Shown: piece by piece, positions 1-8,260 of the stretch
How the letters are laid out: each line of letters opens with the position of its first letter
Position numbering within the stretch: the stretch's first letter is position 1
Assembly: GCA_000432915.1 (NCBI GenBank)
Contig: HF995240.1
Span: forward strand, 10,931-57,532
DNA: 46,602 bases
Direction: 5' to 3'
Source of the DNA: Firmicutes bacterium CAG:194
Lineage (GTDB): Bacteria > Bacillota > Clostridia > Lachnospirales > Lachnospiraceae
Notes under the pieces: model-generated
The model's database searches: none
Told to the model about the DNA's origin: nothing
What the model saw: only the letters and a program-made list of their open reading frames with translations
Made by a program: the position numbers and the translations under genes

Positions 1-993
1 GCATCAGCAGGAAATCATGCACAGGGTGTTGCTTATGCAGCCAAAAGATATGGTGCAAAGGCAGTCATCGTTATGCCGACGACGACACCGCTGATCAAAG
101 TAAATCGTACCAAGAGCTATGGTGCAGAGGTTGTATTATATGGAAATGTATACGATGAAGCCTGCGCAAAGGCTTATGAACTGGCCGAGGAACATGGATA
201 TACGTTCATCCATCCGTTTGATGACCTGACCGTTGCAACAGGACAGGGATCCATTGCGATGGAGATCGTAAAGGAACTGCCACTGGTAGATTATATTTTA
301 GTACCGATCGGCGGAGGCGGGCTGGCAACGGGCGTTTCCACCCTGGCAAAACTGTTAAACCCGAAGATCAAGGTGATCGGTGTAGAACCGCAGGGTGCAA
401 ATTGTATGCAGGCATCCTTAAAAGCAGGTAAGGTAACAACACTTCCGACTGTTAACACGATTGCAGACGGTACAGCCGTTAAGACACCCGGCAGCAAGAT
501 CTTTCCATATATCCAGAAGAATCTGGATGATATTATTACAGTACCGGATGAAGATCTGGTCGTTGCGTTTCTTGACATGGTAGAAAACCACAAGATGATC
601 GTGGAAAATTCAGGCCTTCTGACAGTGGCAGCTTTAAAATACCTGGATGTGAAAAATAAAAAAGTTGTATCCATCTTAAGCGGTGGTAATATGGACGTGA
701 TCACAATGTCTTCTGTTGTTCAGCAGGGACTGATCTTCCGAGACAGAATCTTTACAGTTTCCGTTCTTCTGCCGGATAAGCCGGGCGAACTTTCCAGGGT
801 CGCAGGCGTGATCGCCGATGTCAACGGAAATGTCATCAAGCTGGAGCACAATCAGTTCGTATCGACGAACAGAAGCGCGGCTGTAGAGCTCCGCATTACA
901 TTGGAGGCATTTGGTACAACGCATAAAAACGAGATCATCGAAGCCCTCAACAAAAACGGCTATCAGCCGAAGGTTGTACGCACGATGATGTAA
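1..993 (+). CDS. ilvA: Threonine ammonia-lyase (threonine dehydratase), 5'-truncated by the window edge
   Basis: PLP-dependent enzyme converting L-threonine to 2-oxobutyrate and ammonia, feeding isoleucine synthesis or threonine catabolism. The frame is open from base 1, so the gene begins outside the window; 330 residues are visible. They start in the conserved SAGNHAQGVA segment that lies beside the PLP pocket. The glycine-rich phosphate loop IGGGGLATG is near residue 100. A C-terminal ACT domain starts at about residue 250 (FTVSVLLPDKPGELSRV), which suggests amino-acid feedback. With the missing N-terminus the length would be about 400 residues, the short single-ACT form (TdcB/short IlvA) rather than the long biosynthetic form with two ACT-like domains. 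The family call is secure; biosynthetic versus catabolic use is not decidable here. A strong hairpin follows the stop codon. Confidence 0.95.
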   Translation, partial: ASAGNHAQGVAYAAKRYGAKAVIVMPTTTPLIKVNRTKSYGAEVVLYGNVYDEACAKAYELAEEHGYTFIHPFDDLTVATGQGSIAMEIVKELPLVDYILVPIGGGGLATGVSTLAKLLNPKIKVIGVEPQGANCMQASLKAGKVTTLPTVNTIADGTAVKTPGSKIFPYIQKNLDDIITVPDEDLVVAFLDMVENHKMIVENSGLLTVAALKYLDVKNKKVVSILSGGNMDVITMSSVVQQGLIFRDRIFTVSVLLPDKPGELSRVAGVIADVNGNVIKLEHNQFVSTNRSAAVELRITLEAFGTTHKNEIIEALNKNGYQPKVVRTMM

Positions 994-1002
994 AAGGAGT
1001 AT

Positions 1003-1063
1003 AAAACAGGCAGCTGCTATAATAGGCAAACGTGATTGCGTTTATAGCAGCTGCCTGTTTTTT
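1003..1063. terminator. Rho-independent terminator, symmetric enough to act in both directions
   Basis: A perfect 20-bp stem (1003-1022 with 1042-1061) encloses a 19-nt loop and runs straight into a T tract. The 5' arm begins with an A run, so it could also stop transcription coming from the right. It starts 10 nt after the threonine ammonia-lyase stop codon. Confidence 0.92.
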
Positions 1064-1193
1064 ATACTCAGATTCTTACTCCGGCGTTTGGATAGAACAG
1101 GTGCAACTTACACATACTACCTGCATGAAAACATGCGGAAAGAACAAACAAAGATATAATTGTATAGAATGGAGAAACCATGAGGCGCGGCGT

Positions 1194-2033
1194 GTGAAGG
1201 AGTATATTCTCATCACACTGGCAACGATCCCTTATGCGATCGGAATTGCCCTGTTTTTAGATCCGAATGATCTTGCACCCGGAGGGTTGACCGGCATTTC
1301 CATTCTGGTAAACAGGTTGACCGGAATTGATACCGGAAGCCTGTTTTTTATTTTAAATATACCCATTTTATTACTGGGGATGTGGAAATTTGGTGGTAAA
1401 TTTATTCTTTCTACCCTGTATGCGCTTGCGCTGATCACTTTTTTTACAAATGTACTGCAACAATATGAGCCGATTACGCGTGACCGGCTGATGGCAGCAG
1501 TCGCAGGATCCTGTCTTGTGGCGTTGGGTATGGGAGTGGTACTCAGATGTCATGCAACGACCGGTGGAATGGATATCATAGTAAAGCTTCTCAGACGGCG
1601 GTATCCATACATCAGAACCGGAAGCCTGTTTTTTATGCTGGATACCTTTGTGGTGATGTTTGCAGGACTGGTATTCAGAGATCCGGAAGCCATGGTTTAT
1701 GCGGCAATTTCCACGACGATCACCACCACTGCACTTGATAAGGTGTTGTACGGTCATGATGGAGCAAGGCTCATTTATATTATCAGCGGGAAGGAAGAAG
1801 CAATTACGGAAAGCCTGTTGTATTCACTGCAGGCCGGCGTAACGGTATTGCATGGAGAGGGTGCTTATACACAGCAGAAAAAGAAGATATTGATGTGTGT
1901 TGTGGACAAGAAAAGAGCCGTTAAAATAGAGGAGATTGTAAAGGAAACAGATCGTGATGCATTTCTGATCATAACAAGTGCAAATGAGATTTATGGGGAA
2001 GGATACAAAAATCTTTTTCAGGAAAAAATATGA
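1194..2033 (+). CDS. YitT family (DUF161/DUF2179) integral membrane protein
   Basis: Polytopic membrane protein of the YitT family, about 279 residues, function unknown. Residues 3-170 are strongly hydrophobic, with family landmarks NDLAPGGLTG after the first membrane segment and TTGGMDIIVKLL mid-protein. The C-terminal 80 residues form the soluble DUF2179 domain (GVTVLHGEGAY, then FLIITSANEIYGEGY). The open frame extends upstream to 1032, but that extension overlaps the preceding terminator and lacks homologous character. The GTG at 1194 is chosen because GAGG at 1182-1185 is correctly spaced and gives the usual family N-terminus and length. A 5-codon mini-frame (ATG 1180 to TGA 1197) overlaps this start and has its own GGAG, so coupled translation is possible. 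A TATAAT at 1155-1160 may be the -10 box; no good -35 is visible. Confidence 0.85.
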   Translation: MKEYILITLATIPYAIGIALFLDPNDLAPGGLTGISILVNRLTGIDTGSLFFILNIPILLLGMWKFGGKFILSTLYALALITFFTNVLQQYEPITRDRLMAAVAGSCLVALGMGVVLRCHATTGGMDIIVKLLRRRYPYIRTGSLFFMLDTFVVMFAGLVFRDPEAMVYAAISTTITTTALDKVLYGHDGARLIYIISGKEEAITESLLYSLQAGVTVLHGEGAYTQQKKKILMCVVDKKRAVKIEEIVKETDRDAFLIITSANEIYGEGYKNLFQEKI

Positions 2034-2221
2034 TGTCAGAGCGGGATTGCGGAAGTGCGTGGCATGGAATAATCTGTCTGACATCATTTGACATCAATAT
2101 CATCAAAATAAAGCTGCACAGAAAAAAGAAATTTGTCGATGAAAAACATGAGAAAAATACATCAGAGCATGGTATGCTATTAGAAAACAGGATTAGAAGC
2201 GATGCTGCGGAGGATAGAAAA

Positions 2222-3865
2222 ATGGATGCAAAACATGCGGAAAACCAGATGATACGATGGCTGGCTGAAGATCTGTTGAAATGTAATTATGATTGTATTG
2301 TAGTTGTCAATCTGAAAGAGAAAACCGCCTTCTGGATGGATTATGATGTGGAGAAGGAGCTTCTGCCGATTTCGGATCTGGATGCGTGGACGGAGAAATA
2401 TTTACAGCAGCATTATCAGGGCGATGATACCGAGGTTGTGATACGGATGACGCGGCTGGAGAACATCGTCAGATCGGTGAAAGAAAACGGATGTGAAAGC
2501 ATTTCCTATTCAATCCGTGTGGGCGGAAAAATGAAGCGGAAAATGCTGCAGGCGCAGTTTCTGCAGGAATCTCCCGACATTTTGTATATTGTATGGCGGG
2601 ATATAACAAAGGAACATAAAACCAGAAAACAAGAAGAACAGGTACTGGAAAAAGCACTGGATGTAGCACAGAAGGCAAATCAGGTAAAAAAAGAATTTTT
2701 GTTACATATTTCAAAAGATATCGGGACACCACTTTATGAGCTGTCCGGTATTTTGCAGCAGCTGCAGCTGAAACAGACAGGAGATGACAGCCGGGCATAT
2801 ATCGGGAAAGCAATGAAAAATGTGGAGCAGTTGCAGACGATATTCGGAAATCTGCTGGATGTCTCAGCGGCTGAGACGGATGACATGGCAATCATAGAAG
2901 AGGCGGTTGCACCTTGGAAGCTGATTCGTGAAATTGCCGATGAACTGGAAAAACAGGCATGTGAAAAGAAAATCAAGGTTATATTTGAAGTAAAACCGAC
3001 AAATTTTTCATTGGTAATGCTGGATCCTGTAAGATGGAAACAAATCATTATCAATATTATGAAGAATTCCATTCAGTATGGGAAAAACGGTGGCTATACC
3101 CGGTGTGAGATCGATGCGGAGCTGATGAAGCCCGGATGGGAGATGGTAACCATGCGTTTTACAGATAACGGACCCGGTATGGAAGAAGAATTTCAGCGGA
3201 CGGTCTTTCAGGACTTTGTCTGTTATGATGAAGAAAACAGAGGCAGCGGGCTGGGGCTTCCGCTGGTGCAACATATTGTAACTAATATGGGAGGAAAGAT
3301 GCAGCTTTCCAGCAGATTGGGGGAAGGAACCGCTGTGACCGTACGGATTCCCGTGCGGTCAGCGGATGTATCGGATTATGAGAATGCAAAGAGAATGGAG
3401 CATATGATCCGGCATTTGGACAAAACAGACTTCTCAAAAATCCGCGCACTGGTCGTAGATGACAGCTGGATCAACCGGGAACTCATGTGTGCGCTTTTGG
3501 TACGGATCGGTGTACAGGTGGAAACGGCAGAAGATGGACAGCAGGCAATCGGGCGGCTGCTGGCATCCGATATCGGATATTACCAGATGGTTTTTATGGA
3601 TATTCAGATGCCGGTCAAAGATGGATTGGAAGCAACTATGGAGATCCGTAAGATGGAAAGACAGGATCTGTCTGATATTACGATCATTGCGGTAACAGCC
3701 CATGCTTTCAGAAAAGACAGGCTACGTACATTGGAGGCAGGAGTGGATTATCATTTGACGCTTCCGCTTAATCAGATGGAACTGACGGAAATCCTTGCAA
3801 GAGAACTGCTCGAAAACGATTTGCAGAAGGAATCAGAAGTGCGCGGTTTCCGGATCGTAAAGTGA
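2222..3865 (+). CDS. Hybrid sensor histidine kinase/response regulator with altered catalytic residues
   Basis: Predicted cytoplasmic hybrid kinase of 547 residues: a PAS-like N-terminal region (to about 145), a HisKA-like helix pair, an HATPase domain (N-box NIMKNSIQY; G1 DNGPGM; G2 GSGLGL) and a C-terminal receiver domain. The receiver keeps acidic pair D413/D414, phospho-acceptor D460 (FMDIQMP) and T492, but the conserved lysine of the KP motif is Leu514 (LTLPL). In the H-box the usual SHE(I/L)RTP reads SKDIGTP, so Lys165 stands where the phosphorylated histidine should be. Autophosphorylation by the standard route therefore looks impossible; it may act as a phosphatase, scaffold or partner subunit. 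The frame is open from 2030, inside the yitT stop, but GGAGGA at 2209-2214 places the start at 2222. No membrane segment or output domain is seen. Confidence 0.85.
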   Translation: MDAKHAENQMIRWLAEDLLKCNYDCIVVVNLKEKTAFWMDYDVEKELLPISDLDAWTEKYLQQHYQGDDTEVVIRMTRLENIVRSVKENGCESISYSIRVGGKMKRKMLQAQFLQESPDILYIVWRDITKEHKTRKQEEQVLEKALDVAQKANQVKKEFLLHISKDIGTPLYELSGILQQLQLKQTGDDSRAYIGKAMKNVEQLQTIFGNLLDVSAAETDDMAIIEEAVAPWKLIREIADELEKQACEKKIKVIFEVKPTNFSLVMLDPVRWKQIIINIMKNSIQYGKNGGYTRCEIDAELMKPGWEMVTMRFTDNGPGMEEEFQRTVFQDFVCYDEENRGSGLGLPLVQHIVTNMGGKMQLSSRLGEGTAVTVRIPVRSADVSDYENAKRMEHMIRHLDKTDFSKIRALVVDDSWINRELMCALLVRIGVQVETAEDGQQAIGRLLASDIGYYQMVFMDIQMPVKDGLEATMEIRKMERQDLSDITIIAVTAHAFRKDRLRTLEAGVDYHLTLPLNQMELTEILARELLENDLQKESEVRGFRIVK

Positions 3866-3867
3866 CG

Positions 3868-3893
3868 GGTGTCAAGAAAAAATACTTGACACC
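3868..3893. promoter_or_regulatory. Perfect inverted repeat overlapping the -35 box of the ylxM-ffh promoter
   Basis: GGTGTCAAG (3868-3876) and CTTGACACC (3885-3893) are exact reverse complements around an 8-nt A-rich spacer. The right arm contains the TTGACA -35 hexamer, so a bound protein would block RNA polymerase. No T tract follows, so it is not a good terminator for the upstream kinase gene. Confidence 0.55.
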
Positions 3894-3914
3894 TTGCTTC
3901 TGCTGTAGTATGAT
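3886..3914 (+). promoter_or_regulatory. SigA-type promoter for ylxM-ffh
   Basis: Consensus -35 TTGACA (3886-3891), a 17-bp spacer and -10 TATGAT (3909-3914). It lies 25 bp upstream of the ylxM start codon and just downstream of the hybrid kinase stop. Confidence 0.85.
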
Positions 3915-3938
3915 AGCTCATGTATGGCAGGTGAAACT

Positions 3939-4253
3939 ATGGAAAAAATCGTTGAACAGGGACTTTTATATGATTTCTACGGAGATCTTCTGACGGAGCA
4001 TCAGAGAGCTGTTTATGAAGATGCCGTGTATAATGATATGTCTCTCTCCGAGCTCGCAGATGCTTATGAAGTATCCAGACAGGGCATACACGATTTGTTA
4101 AAGCGGTGTGATAAGATACTGCTTGGTTATGAGGATAAGCTTCATCTGGTTGAAAAATTTACGAAGATCAAAGGGCTTCTGCATGATATGAAGGAAACGG
4201 AGCAGTTATCCGAGATACACAGGATCGCAGATGAGATTTTAGAGGAGTTATAA
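3939..4253 (+). CDS. ylxM: YlxM (UPF0122) helix-turn-helix protein, SRP-associated
   Basis: Small (104-residue) helix-turn-helix protein almost always encoded directly before ffh in Firmicutes, and reported in streptococci to modulate SRP assembly or activity. The hallmark segment LLYDFYGDLLTEHQR is near the N-terminus, followed by a sigma-70 region 4-like HTH (LSELADAYEVSRQGIHDLLKR). An in-frame ATG at 3924 exists, but AGGTGA at 3928-3933 is spaced correctly only for the ATG at 3939. The gene is followed by ffh after 3 nt, and a clear promoter precedes it, so the two form one transcript. Confidence 0.93.
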   Translation: MEKIVEQGLLYDFYGDLLTEHQRAVYEDAVYNDMSLSELADAYEVSRQGIHDLLKRCDKILLGYEDKLHLVEKFTKIKGLLHDMKETEQLSEIHRIADEILEEL

Positions 4254-4256
4254 TAC

Positions 4257-5624
4257 ATGGCATTTGAAAGTTTAACTGAAAAACTGCAAAACGTATTTAA
4301 AAATCTCCGTAGTAAAGGACGTCTGACAGAAGAGGATGTAAAGGCTGCCCTGAAAGAAGTTAAGATGGCACTTTTGGAAGCCGATGTTAACTTCAAGGTT
4401 GTAAAGCAGTTTATCAAGACGGTAGAAGAGAGAGCTGTTGGTGCAGATGTCATGAATGGCTTAAATCCCGGACAGATGGTGATCAAGATCGTAAATGAAG
4501 AGCTGATCGCACTGATGGGAAGCGAATCTGCCGAGATACAGCTTCAGCCCGGAAAAGCCATTACGGTTCTGATGATGTGCGGTCTGCAGGGTGCAGGTAA
4601 GACAACGACAACTGCAAAGCTTGCAGGTAAATTTAAGCAAAAAGGGAAAAAATGTCTTCTGGTTGCATGTGATGTATACAGACCGGCGGCGATCAAGCAG
4701 CTGCAGGTCAATGGAGAGAAGCAGGGTGTGGATGTCTTTTCCATGGGAGAGAATCAGAGCCCGGTTGATATCGCGAAAGCGGCCATAGAGCATGCGCAGA
4801 AGAATGGACATAATCTGGTGATCTTAGATACGGCCGGTCGTCTGCATATTGATGAGCAGATGATGACAGAGCTGAAGGAGATCAAAGAAAACGTAGAAGT
4901 ACATCAGACGATTCTCGTTGTTGATGTCATGACCGGTCAGGACGCGGTCAATGTTGCAAAGGAGTTTGATGAAAAAGTCGGGATTGACGGCGTGATCCTG
5001 TCCAAGATGGACGGTGATTCCAGAGGCGGTGCAGCATTATCAGTTAAGGCTGTGACCGGCAAACCGATCTTCTACGCTGGTATGGGTGAGAAGCTTTCCG
5101 ATCTGGAACAGTTCTATCCGGATCGTATGGCAAACAGAATCCTCGGAATGGGTGATGTGCTGACGCTGATTGAAAAAGCGCAGGAAAGCATGGACATCGA
5201 CGAGGAAAAAGAAAAGCAGATGACTGCAAAGATGAAGAAGGGTAAATTCGATTTTGAGGATTACCTGGAGAGTATGAAGCAGATGCGTAAAATGGGAGGT
5301 CTTTCTTCTATTTTGAGTATGATGCCCGGGATGGGGATCAGCGGCGCAGATCTGGAAGGAGCCATCGATGAAAAGCAGATGGCACGTATGGAAGCGATTG
5401 TTCTTTCCATGACGGTTGAGGAAAGACAGAATCCGAAGCTCTTAAATCCGAGCAGAAAGCACAGGATCGCAAAGGGCGCAGGCGTGGACATCGCAGTTGT
5501 AAACCGCTTCATCAAGCAATTTGAACAGAGTCAGAAGATGATGAAGCAGCTTCCCGGTATGATGGGAGGCAAAAAAGGCCGCAGAGGATTTGGCGGTTTT
5601 GGCGGTATGAAATTACCATTTTAA
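4257..5624 (+). CDS. ffh: Signal recognition particle GTPase Ffh (SRP54)
   Basis: Protein component of the signal recognition particle; it binds signal peptides of nascent membrane proteins and 4.5S/scRNA, and docks with FtsY at the membrane. 455 residues, full length. The N and G domains carry GLQGAGKTTTTAKLAG (P-loop, about residue 107), DTAGRLHIDE (G3) and SKMDGDSRGGA (G4/closing loop). The methionine-rich M domain begins at about residue 300, with SRKHRIAKGAG and a run of MM/MPGM sequences that line the signal-peptide groove. GAGGAG at 4240-4245 sets the start. Confidence 0.98.
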   Translation: MAFESLTEKLQNVFKNLRSKGRLTEEDVKAALKEVKMALLEADVNFKVVKQFIKTVEERAVGADVMNGLNPGQMVIKIVNEELIALMGSESAEIQLQPGKAITVLMMCGLQGAGKTTTTAKLAGKFKQKGKKCLLVACDVYRPAAIKQLQVNGEKQGVDVFSMGENQSPVDIAKAAIEHAQKNGHNLVILDTAGRLHIDEQMMTELKEIKENVEVHQTILVVDVMTGQDAVNVAKEFDEKVGIDGVILSKMDGDSRGGAALSVKAVTGKPIFYAGMGEKLSDLEQFYPDRMANRILGMGDVLTLIEKAQESMDIDEEKEKQMTAKMKKGKFDFEDYLESMKQMRKMGGLSSILSMMPGMGISGADLEGAIDEKQMARMEAIVLSMTVEERQNPKLLNPSRKHRIAKGAGVDIAVVNRFIKQFEQSQKMMKQLPGMMGGKKGRRGFGGFGGMKLPF

Positions 5625-5652
5625 TTTATATATATAAGAAATGTGTAGTTTT

Positions 5653-5670
5653 CCGGATCGGGTAATCCGG
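5653..5670 (+). other. Short hairpin in the rpsP leader
   Basis: CCGGAT (5653-5658) pairs with ATCCGG (5665-5670) around a 6-nt loop, in the 105-bp gap between ffh and rpsP. No T tract follows. It may be an attenuator or processing site in the ribosomal protein leader; function is inferred from position only. Confidence 0.35.
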
Positions 5671-5729
5671 TACGGGTTTCAAAAAGAAAAACATCCGGAC
5701 AGGATGAAGTTTATGTGGAGGAAAAAGAA

Positions 5730-5975
5730 ATGGCAGTAAAAATCAGATTAAGAAGAATGGGACAGAAGAAGGCTCCTTACTACAGAATTATCGTAGCAGA
5801 TTCCAGAGCACCTAGAGATGGTAGATTTATCGAAGAAATCGGTACTTTTGATCCTAACACAGATCCAAGCACATGCAAAGTAAATGAGGAGTTAGCTAAG
5901 AAATGGCTTGCAACTGGCGCACAGCCAACAGCAGCAGTTAACAAGATCTTCAAACAGGCTGGCATCCAGAAATAA
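5730..5975 (+). CDS. rpsP: 30S ribosomal protein S16
   Basis: 81-residue S16, a 30S assembly protein. The sequence opens with the canonical AVKIRLRRMGQKKAPYYRI and continues with SRAPRDGRFIEEIGTFDP. Upstream in-frame ATG at 5715 is rejected because GGAGG at 5717-5721 is spaced for the ATG at 5730 and the family always begins MAVKIRL. It starts the conserved rpsP-khpA-rimM order. A comparatively large share of A/T-ending codons suits a highly expressed ribosomal gene. Confidence 0.98.
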   Translation: MAVKIRLRRMGQKKAPYYRIIVADSRAPRDGRFIEEIGTFDPNTDPSTCKVNEELAKKWLATGAQPTAAVNKIFKQAGIQK

Positions 5976-6012
5976 TTGCTAGTTTTGTCATGACACTTTG
6001 GAGGTGTGGATT

Positions 6013-6240
6013 ATGAAAGAATTAGTGGAAGTAATCGCTAAAGCTCTTGTTGACAATCCTGACGAAGTGGTAGTAACAGAAAAAGAAGAAGGAAAGAATG
6101 TAACGATCGAACTTCATGTTGCTGCTTCCGATATGGGCAAGGTCATTGGAAAACAGGGAAGAATTGCAAAAGCAATCCGCTCTGTAGTCAAGGCAGCCTC
6201 TTTAGGAGACAATAAGAAAGTGGATGTGGAAATCATCTGA
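6013..6240 (+). CDS. khpA: KhpA (YlqC) KH-domain RNA-binding protein
   Basis: 75-residue single KH-domain protein. In several Firmicutes KhpA pairs with KhpB/EloR and binds many RNAs, influencing cell division and elongation. The GxxG RNA-contact loop is seen as IGKQGRIAKAIR, in the middle of the domain. GGAGGTG at 6000-6006 fixes the start at 6013 rather than the in-frame ATG at 5998. It sits between rpsP and rimM as in most Firmicutes. Confidence 0.95.
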   Translation: MKELVEVIAKALVDNPDEVVVTEKEEGKNVTIELHVAASDMGKVIGKQGRIAKAIRSVVKAASLGDNKKVDVEII

Positions 6241-6257
6241 TAAGTATGTGAATCAAT

Positions 6258-6284
6258 GAGCAGAATGAGAGTATCATTCTGCTC
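6258..6284 (+). other. Intergenic hairpin between khpA and rimM
   Basis: An 11-bp perfect stem (6258-6268 with 6274-6284, arms GAGCAGAATGA/TCATTCTGCTC) and 5-nt loop. The following bases are not a T run, so it is more likely an mRNA processing or stability element, or a leaky attenuator, than a full terminator. Confidence 0.5.
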
Positions 6285-6290
6285 TGTTCA

Positions 6291-6322
6291 TATCATAAGA
6301 AATTTTCGGATTTCCTATGATA
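6291..6322 (+). other. Second hairpin immediately upstream of rimM
   Basis: A 12-bp stem with one mismatch (6291-6302 with 6311-6322) and an 8-nt loop, ending just before the rimM ribosome binding site (GAGGA near 6329-6333). It could modulate rimM translation relative to rpsP; this is inferred from position. Confidence 0.4.
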
Positions 6323-6339
6323 CAAAGTGAGGAAAACAA

Positions 6340-6846
6340 ATGGAAGATTTATTACAGGTAGGAGCCATTACACAGACACATGGCATCCGGGGAGAAGTGA
6401 AGGTGTTTCCGCTGACGGATGATGTCGGCCGGTTTAAAAAAGGAATCAGCCTGATCCTGGATCTGGGACGCAGCAGGCTGGATCTGGAAGTTGAGACAGT
6501 CAAGTTTTTTAAGCAGTTTGTAATCTTGAAATTTAAGGGATATGACAGTATCAATGAAATAGAGAAATTCGTGAAGAAGAATCTGTATGTGACGAGAGAA
6601 AATGCTGTAAAGCTGAAAAAAGATGAGTATTTTATTGCAGATCTGATCGGGATGACGGTGAAAGAGGAAGATGGCGCAATACTTGGGACTGTCAGTGATG
6701 TGCTGCAGACCGGTGCAAATGATGTGTATGTGGTGGCGTTGGCAGATGGCGGAGAGGTATTGCTTCCGGCGATCAAGGACTGTATTCTTTCCGTGGATAT
6801 GGAAAAAAGAGAGATGCAGGTGCACGTGCTGGACGGTCTGCTGTGA
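6340..6846 (+). CDS. rimM: Ribosome maturation factor RimM
   Basis: 168-residue 16S rRNA processing factor that helps mature the 30S head. The RimM N-terminal beta-barrel shows VGAITQTHGIRGEVKVFPLTDD; the C-terminal PRC-barrel shows EYFIADLIGMTV and VLLPAIKDCI. In most Firmicutes trmD follows directly; here the stop codon TGA (6844-6846) abuts the complement of the stop codon of an opposing gene, and trmD lies 11 kb away. There is no intergenic room for a terminator, so rimM transcripts must end within, or run antisense into, the opposing kinase gene. Confidence 0.97.
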   Translation: MEDLLQVGAITQTHGIRGEVKVFPLTDDVGRFKKGISLILDLGRSRLDLEVETVKFFKQFVILKFKGYDSINEIEKFVKKNLYVTRENAVKLKKDEYFIADLIGMTVKEEDGAILGTVSDVLQTGANDVYVVALADGGEVLLPAIKDCILSVDMEKREMQVHVLDGLL

Positions 6847-8127
6847 TCATAAGGCCGCCTGAAAACGGAATTCGCCGTCTGTGGTGAAAAACCTGTAGTT
6901 TCCATGATATTTATCAACAACGGAGATCATGCTTTGCACACCATATCCGTGGCCCTGTTCCTTATTTTGGGAAAGCGGAATTCCATTTTGAAAAACGGGA
7001 GAATCTTTGCAGCTGTTTACAAGACTGATGCAAAGCTGCCCGTTTTTTTCATAGATTTTTAATTGCATATAACGCTTGGCAGGATCTTCTGACAGTGTAC
7101 AGGCATGGATTGCATTTTCAAGCCCATTGGAAAGCAGACTGCACAGATCGGTGATCTGAAAAGCGGAAAAAGAAGAAGCAGTGACGGAAACGGAAAACCG
7201 GATCTGCTTTTCTTTTGCGCTGTCTGCATAAAAAGAAAGAATAAGATTCAGTGCTTCATTGTTACAATATTGTGTGATCGTGCTTTGAGAAAGAGAAACT
7301 CCGATCTCCTGAATATATTTGAGGGCATCCTCTTTTTTATCCTGCATAATACAGCTTTCAAGAAAATGCAGATGATGTCTCAGATCATGGCGGTAAATGG
7401 CGGATTGTCTTTGCAGCTGGGAAAGCTGGCTGATTTCTTTTCTGGACTGAATGGTAACTGCGGTAAGCAGCAGATTTTCCTGCTCGGCTTTCTTTTTCTT
7501 TCCGGTGATATCAATGACATAGATCGAAAGGATACAATAAAGAAATACGATAAAACTGTCAAGAAAATCTGCAATAATAAATCCACCGGTATAGAGAAGG
7601 CTTGTATATACGGTGAATGCATATTTTAGGACATAGTATGCCATTGGCAGAAGGCAGAATAAAAACAGGATCGTCTGATTCTCATATTTCAGTCTGATAA
7701 TGTAAGGCGACAGAAAACGGATAATAAGCCATAACAATGGAATCGTCACAAGAATTGCGACGATGTCGGTGATAAACGGATCGTAATCAAAGAAAAATGC
7801 AACAAGGGTACCGAACATTTTTCGGGGCGTGCATAAAAGATAGGCAGACGATACGGCAATGACTGATACAAAAAAGTTGCGGTGCAGTACGAAACGGATC
7901 AGTAAAATGAGAGGTAAATGGATCAGCAATGGGTAACATTTGTATAACACATCTTCCCCTAAGATCAGGTAGAAAATAAGTTCCATAAGACTAAAACCGA
8001 TGATTGTCAGACAATAGGCTCTTTTATGAGCCGGAAACGGATAATCCGCAAGATAAAAGGATGCGATAATACCGAAAATAAGAACAAGTCCGTAATTCAA
8101 AAGATGGACAAGAGTTGTAAGATTCAT
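6847..8127 (-). CDS. Orphan GHKL-type sensor histidine kinase (AgrC/VirS-like)
   Basis: 426-residue membrane kinase. Residues 1-210 contain about six hydrophobic helices, as in peptide-sensing AgrC/ComD-type receptors. The cytoplasmic part begins at about 215; the H-box is YRHDLRHHL (about residue 247), followed by an N-box variant LLSNGLENAIHAC and the GHGYGVQSMISVV glycine box, so the catalytic set looks intact. GGAGGA lies 9 nt before the start codon on the minus strand. Such kinases normally pair with a LytTR-family response regulator; none is encoded in this window, so it is an orphan or partners in trans. It lies convergent to rimM and divergent from the giant surface-protein gene across 206 bp, so it may sense a signal relevant to that gene. 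The substrate and signal are unknown. Confidence 0.85.
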   Translation of the reverse strand: MNLTTLVHLLNYGLVLIFGIIASFYLADYPFPAHKRAYCLTIIGFSLMELIFYLILGEDVLYKCYPLLIHLPLILLIRFVLHRNFFVSVIAVSSAYLLCTPRKMFGTLVAFFFDYDPFITDIVAILVTIPLLWLIIRFLSPYIIRLKYENQTILFLFCLLPMAYYVLKYAFTVYTSLLYTGGFIIADFLDSFIVFLYCILSIYVIDITGKKKKAEQENLLLTAVTIQSRKEISQLSQLQRQSAIYRHDLRHHLHFLESCIMQDKKEDALKYIQEIGVSLSQSTITQYCNNEALNLILSFYADSAKEKQIRFSVSVTASSFSAFQITDLCSLLSNGLENAIHACTLSEDPAKRYMQLKIYEKNGQLCISLVNSCKDSPVFQNGIPLSQNKEQGHGYGVQSMISVVDKYHGNYRFFTTDGEFRFQAAL

Positions 8128-8260
8128 CAGGAAAAATCCTCCATTAGAAAAGATATATTGATATAGAAGTATTGTAACTTGAAAACGGGAAAAAAGCTAT
8201 ATCCTGATATGCTGTTCACGTCGAAAAAAATGTAATTCGTGCTGTTTTGCTCTGATGTAG

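Noticed and set aside
1032..1193. Longer start for the YitT-family protein
   Set aside because: The extra 54 codons overlap the terminator stem and lack family similarity; GTG 1194 has a properly spaced ribosome binding site.
2030..2221. Longer start for the hybrid kinase overlapping the yitT stop
   Set aside because: GGAGGA at 2209-2214 fits ATG 2222 and the upstream codons look non-coding; translational coupling cannot be fully excluded.
7105..7629. Plus-strand open frame of 174 codons opposite the GHKL kinase
   Set aside because: The kinase reads with intact H, N and G boxes on the minus strand; the opposing frame has no domain and no ribosome binding site.
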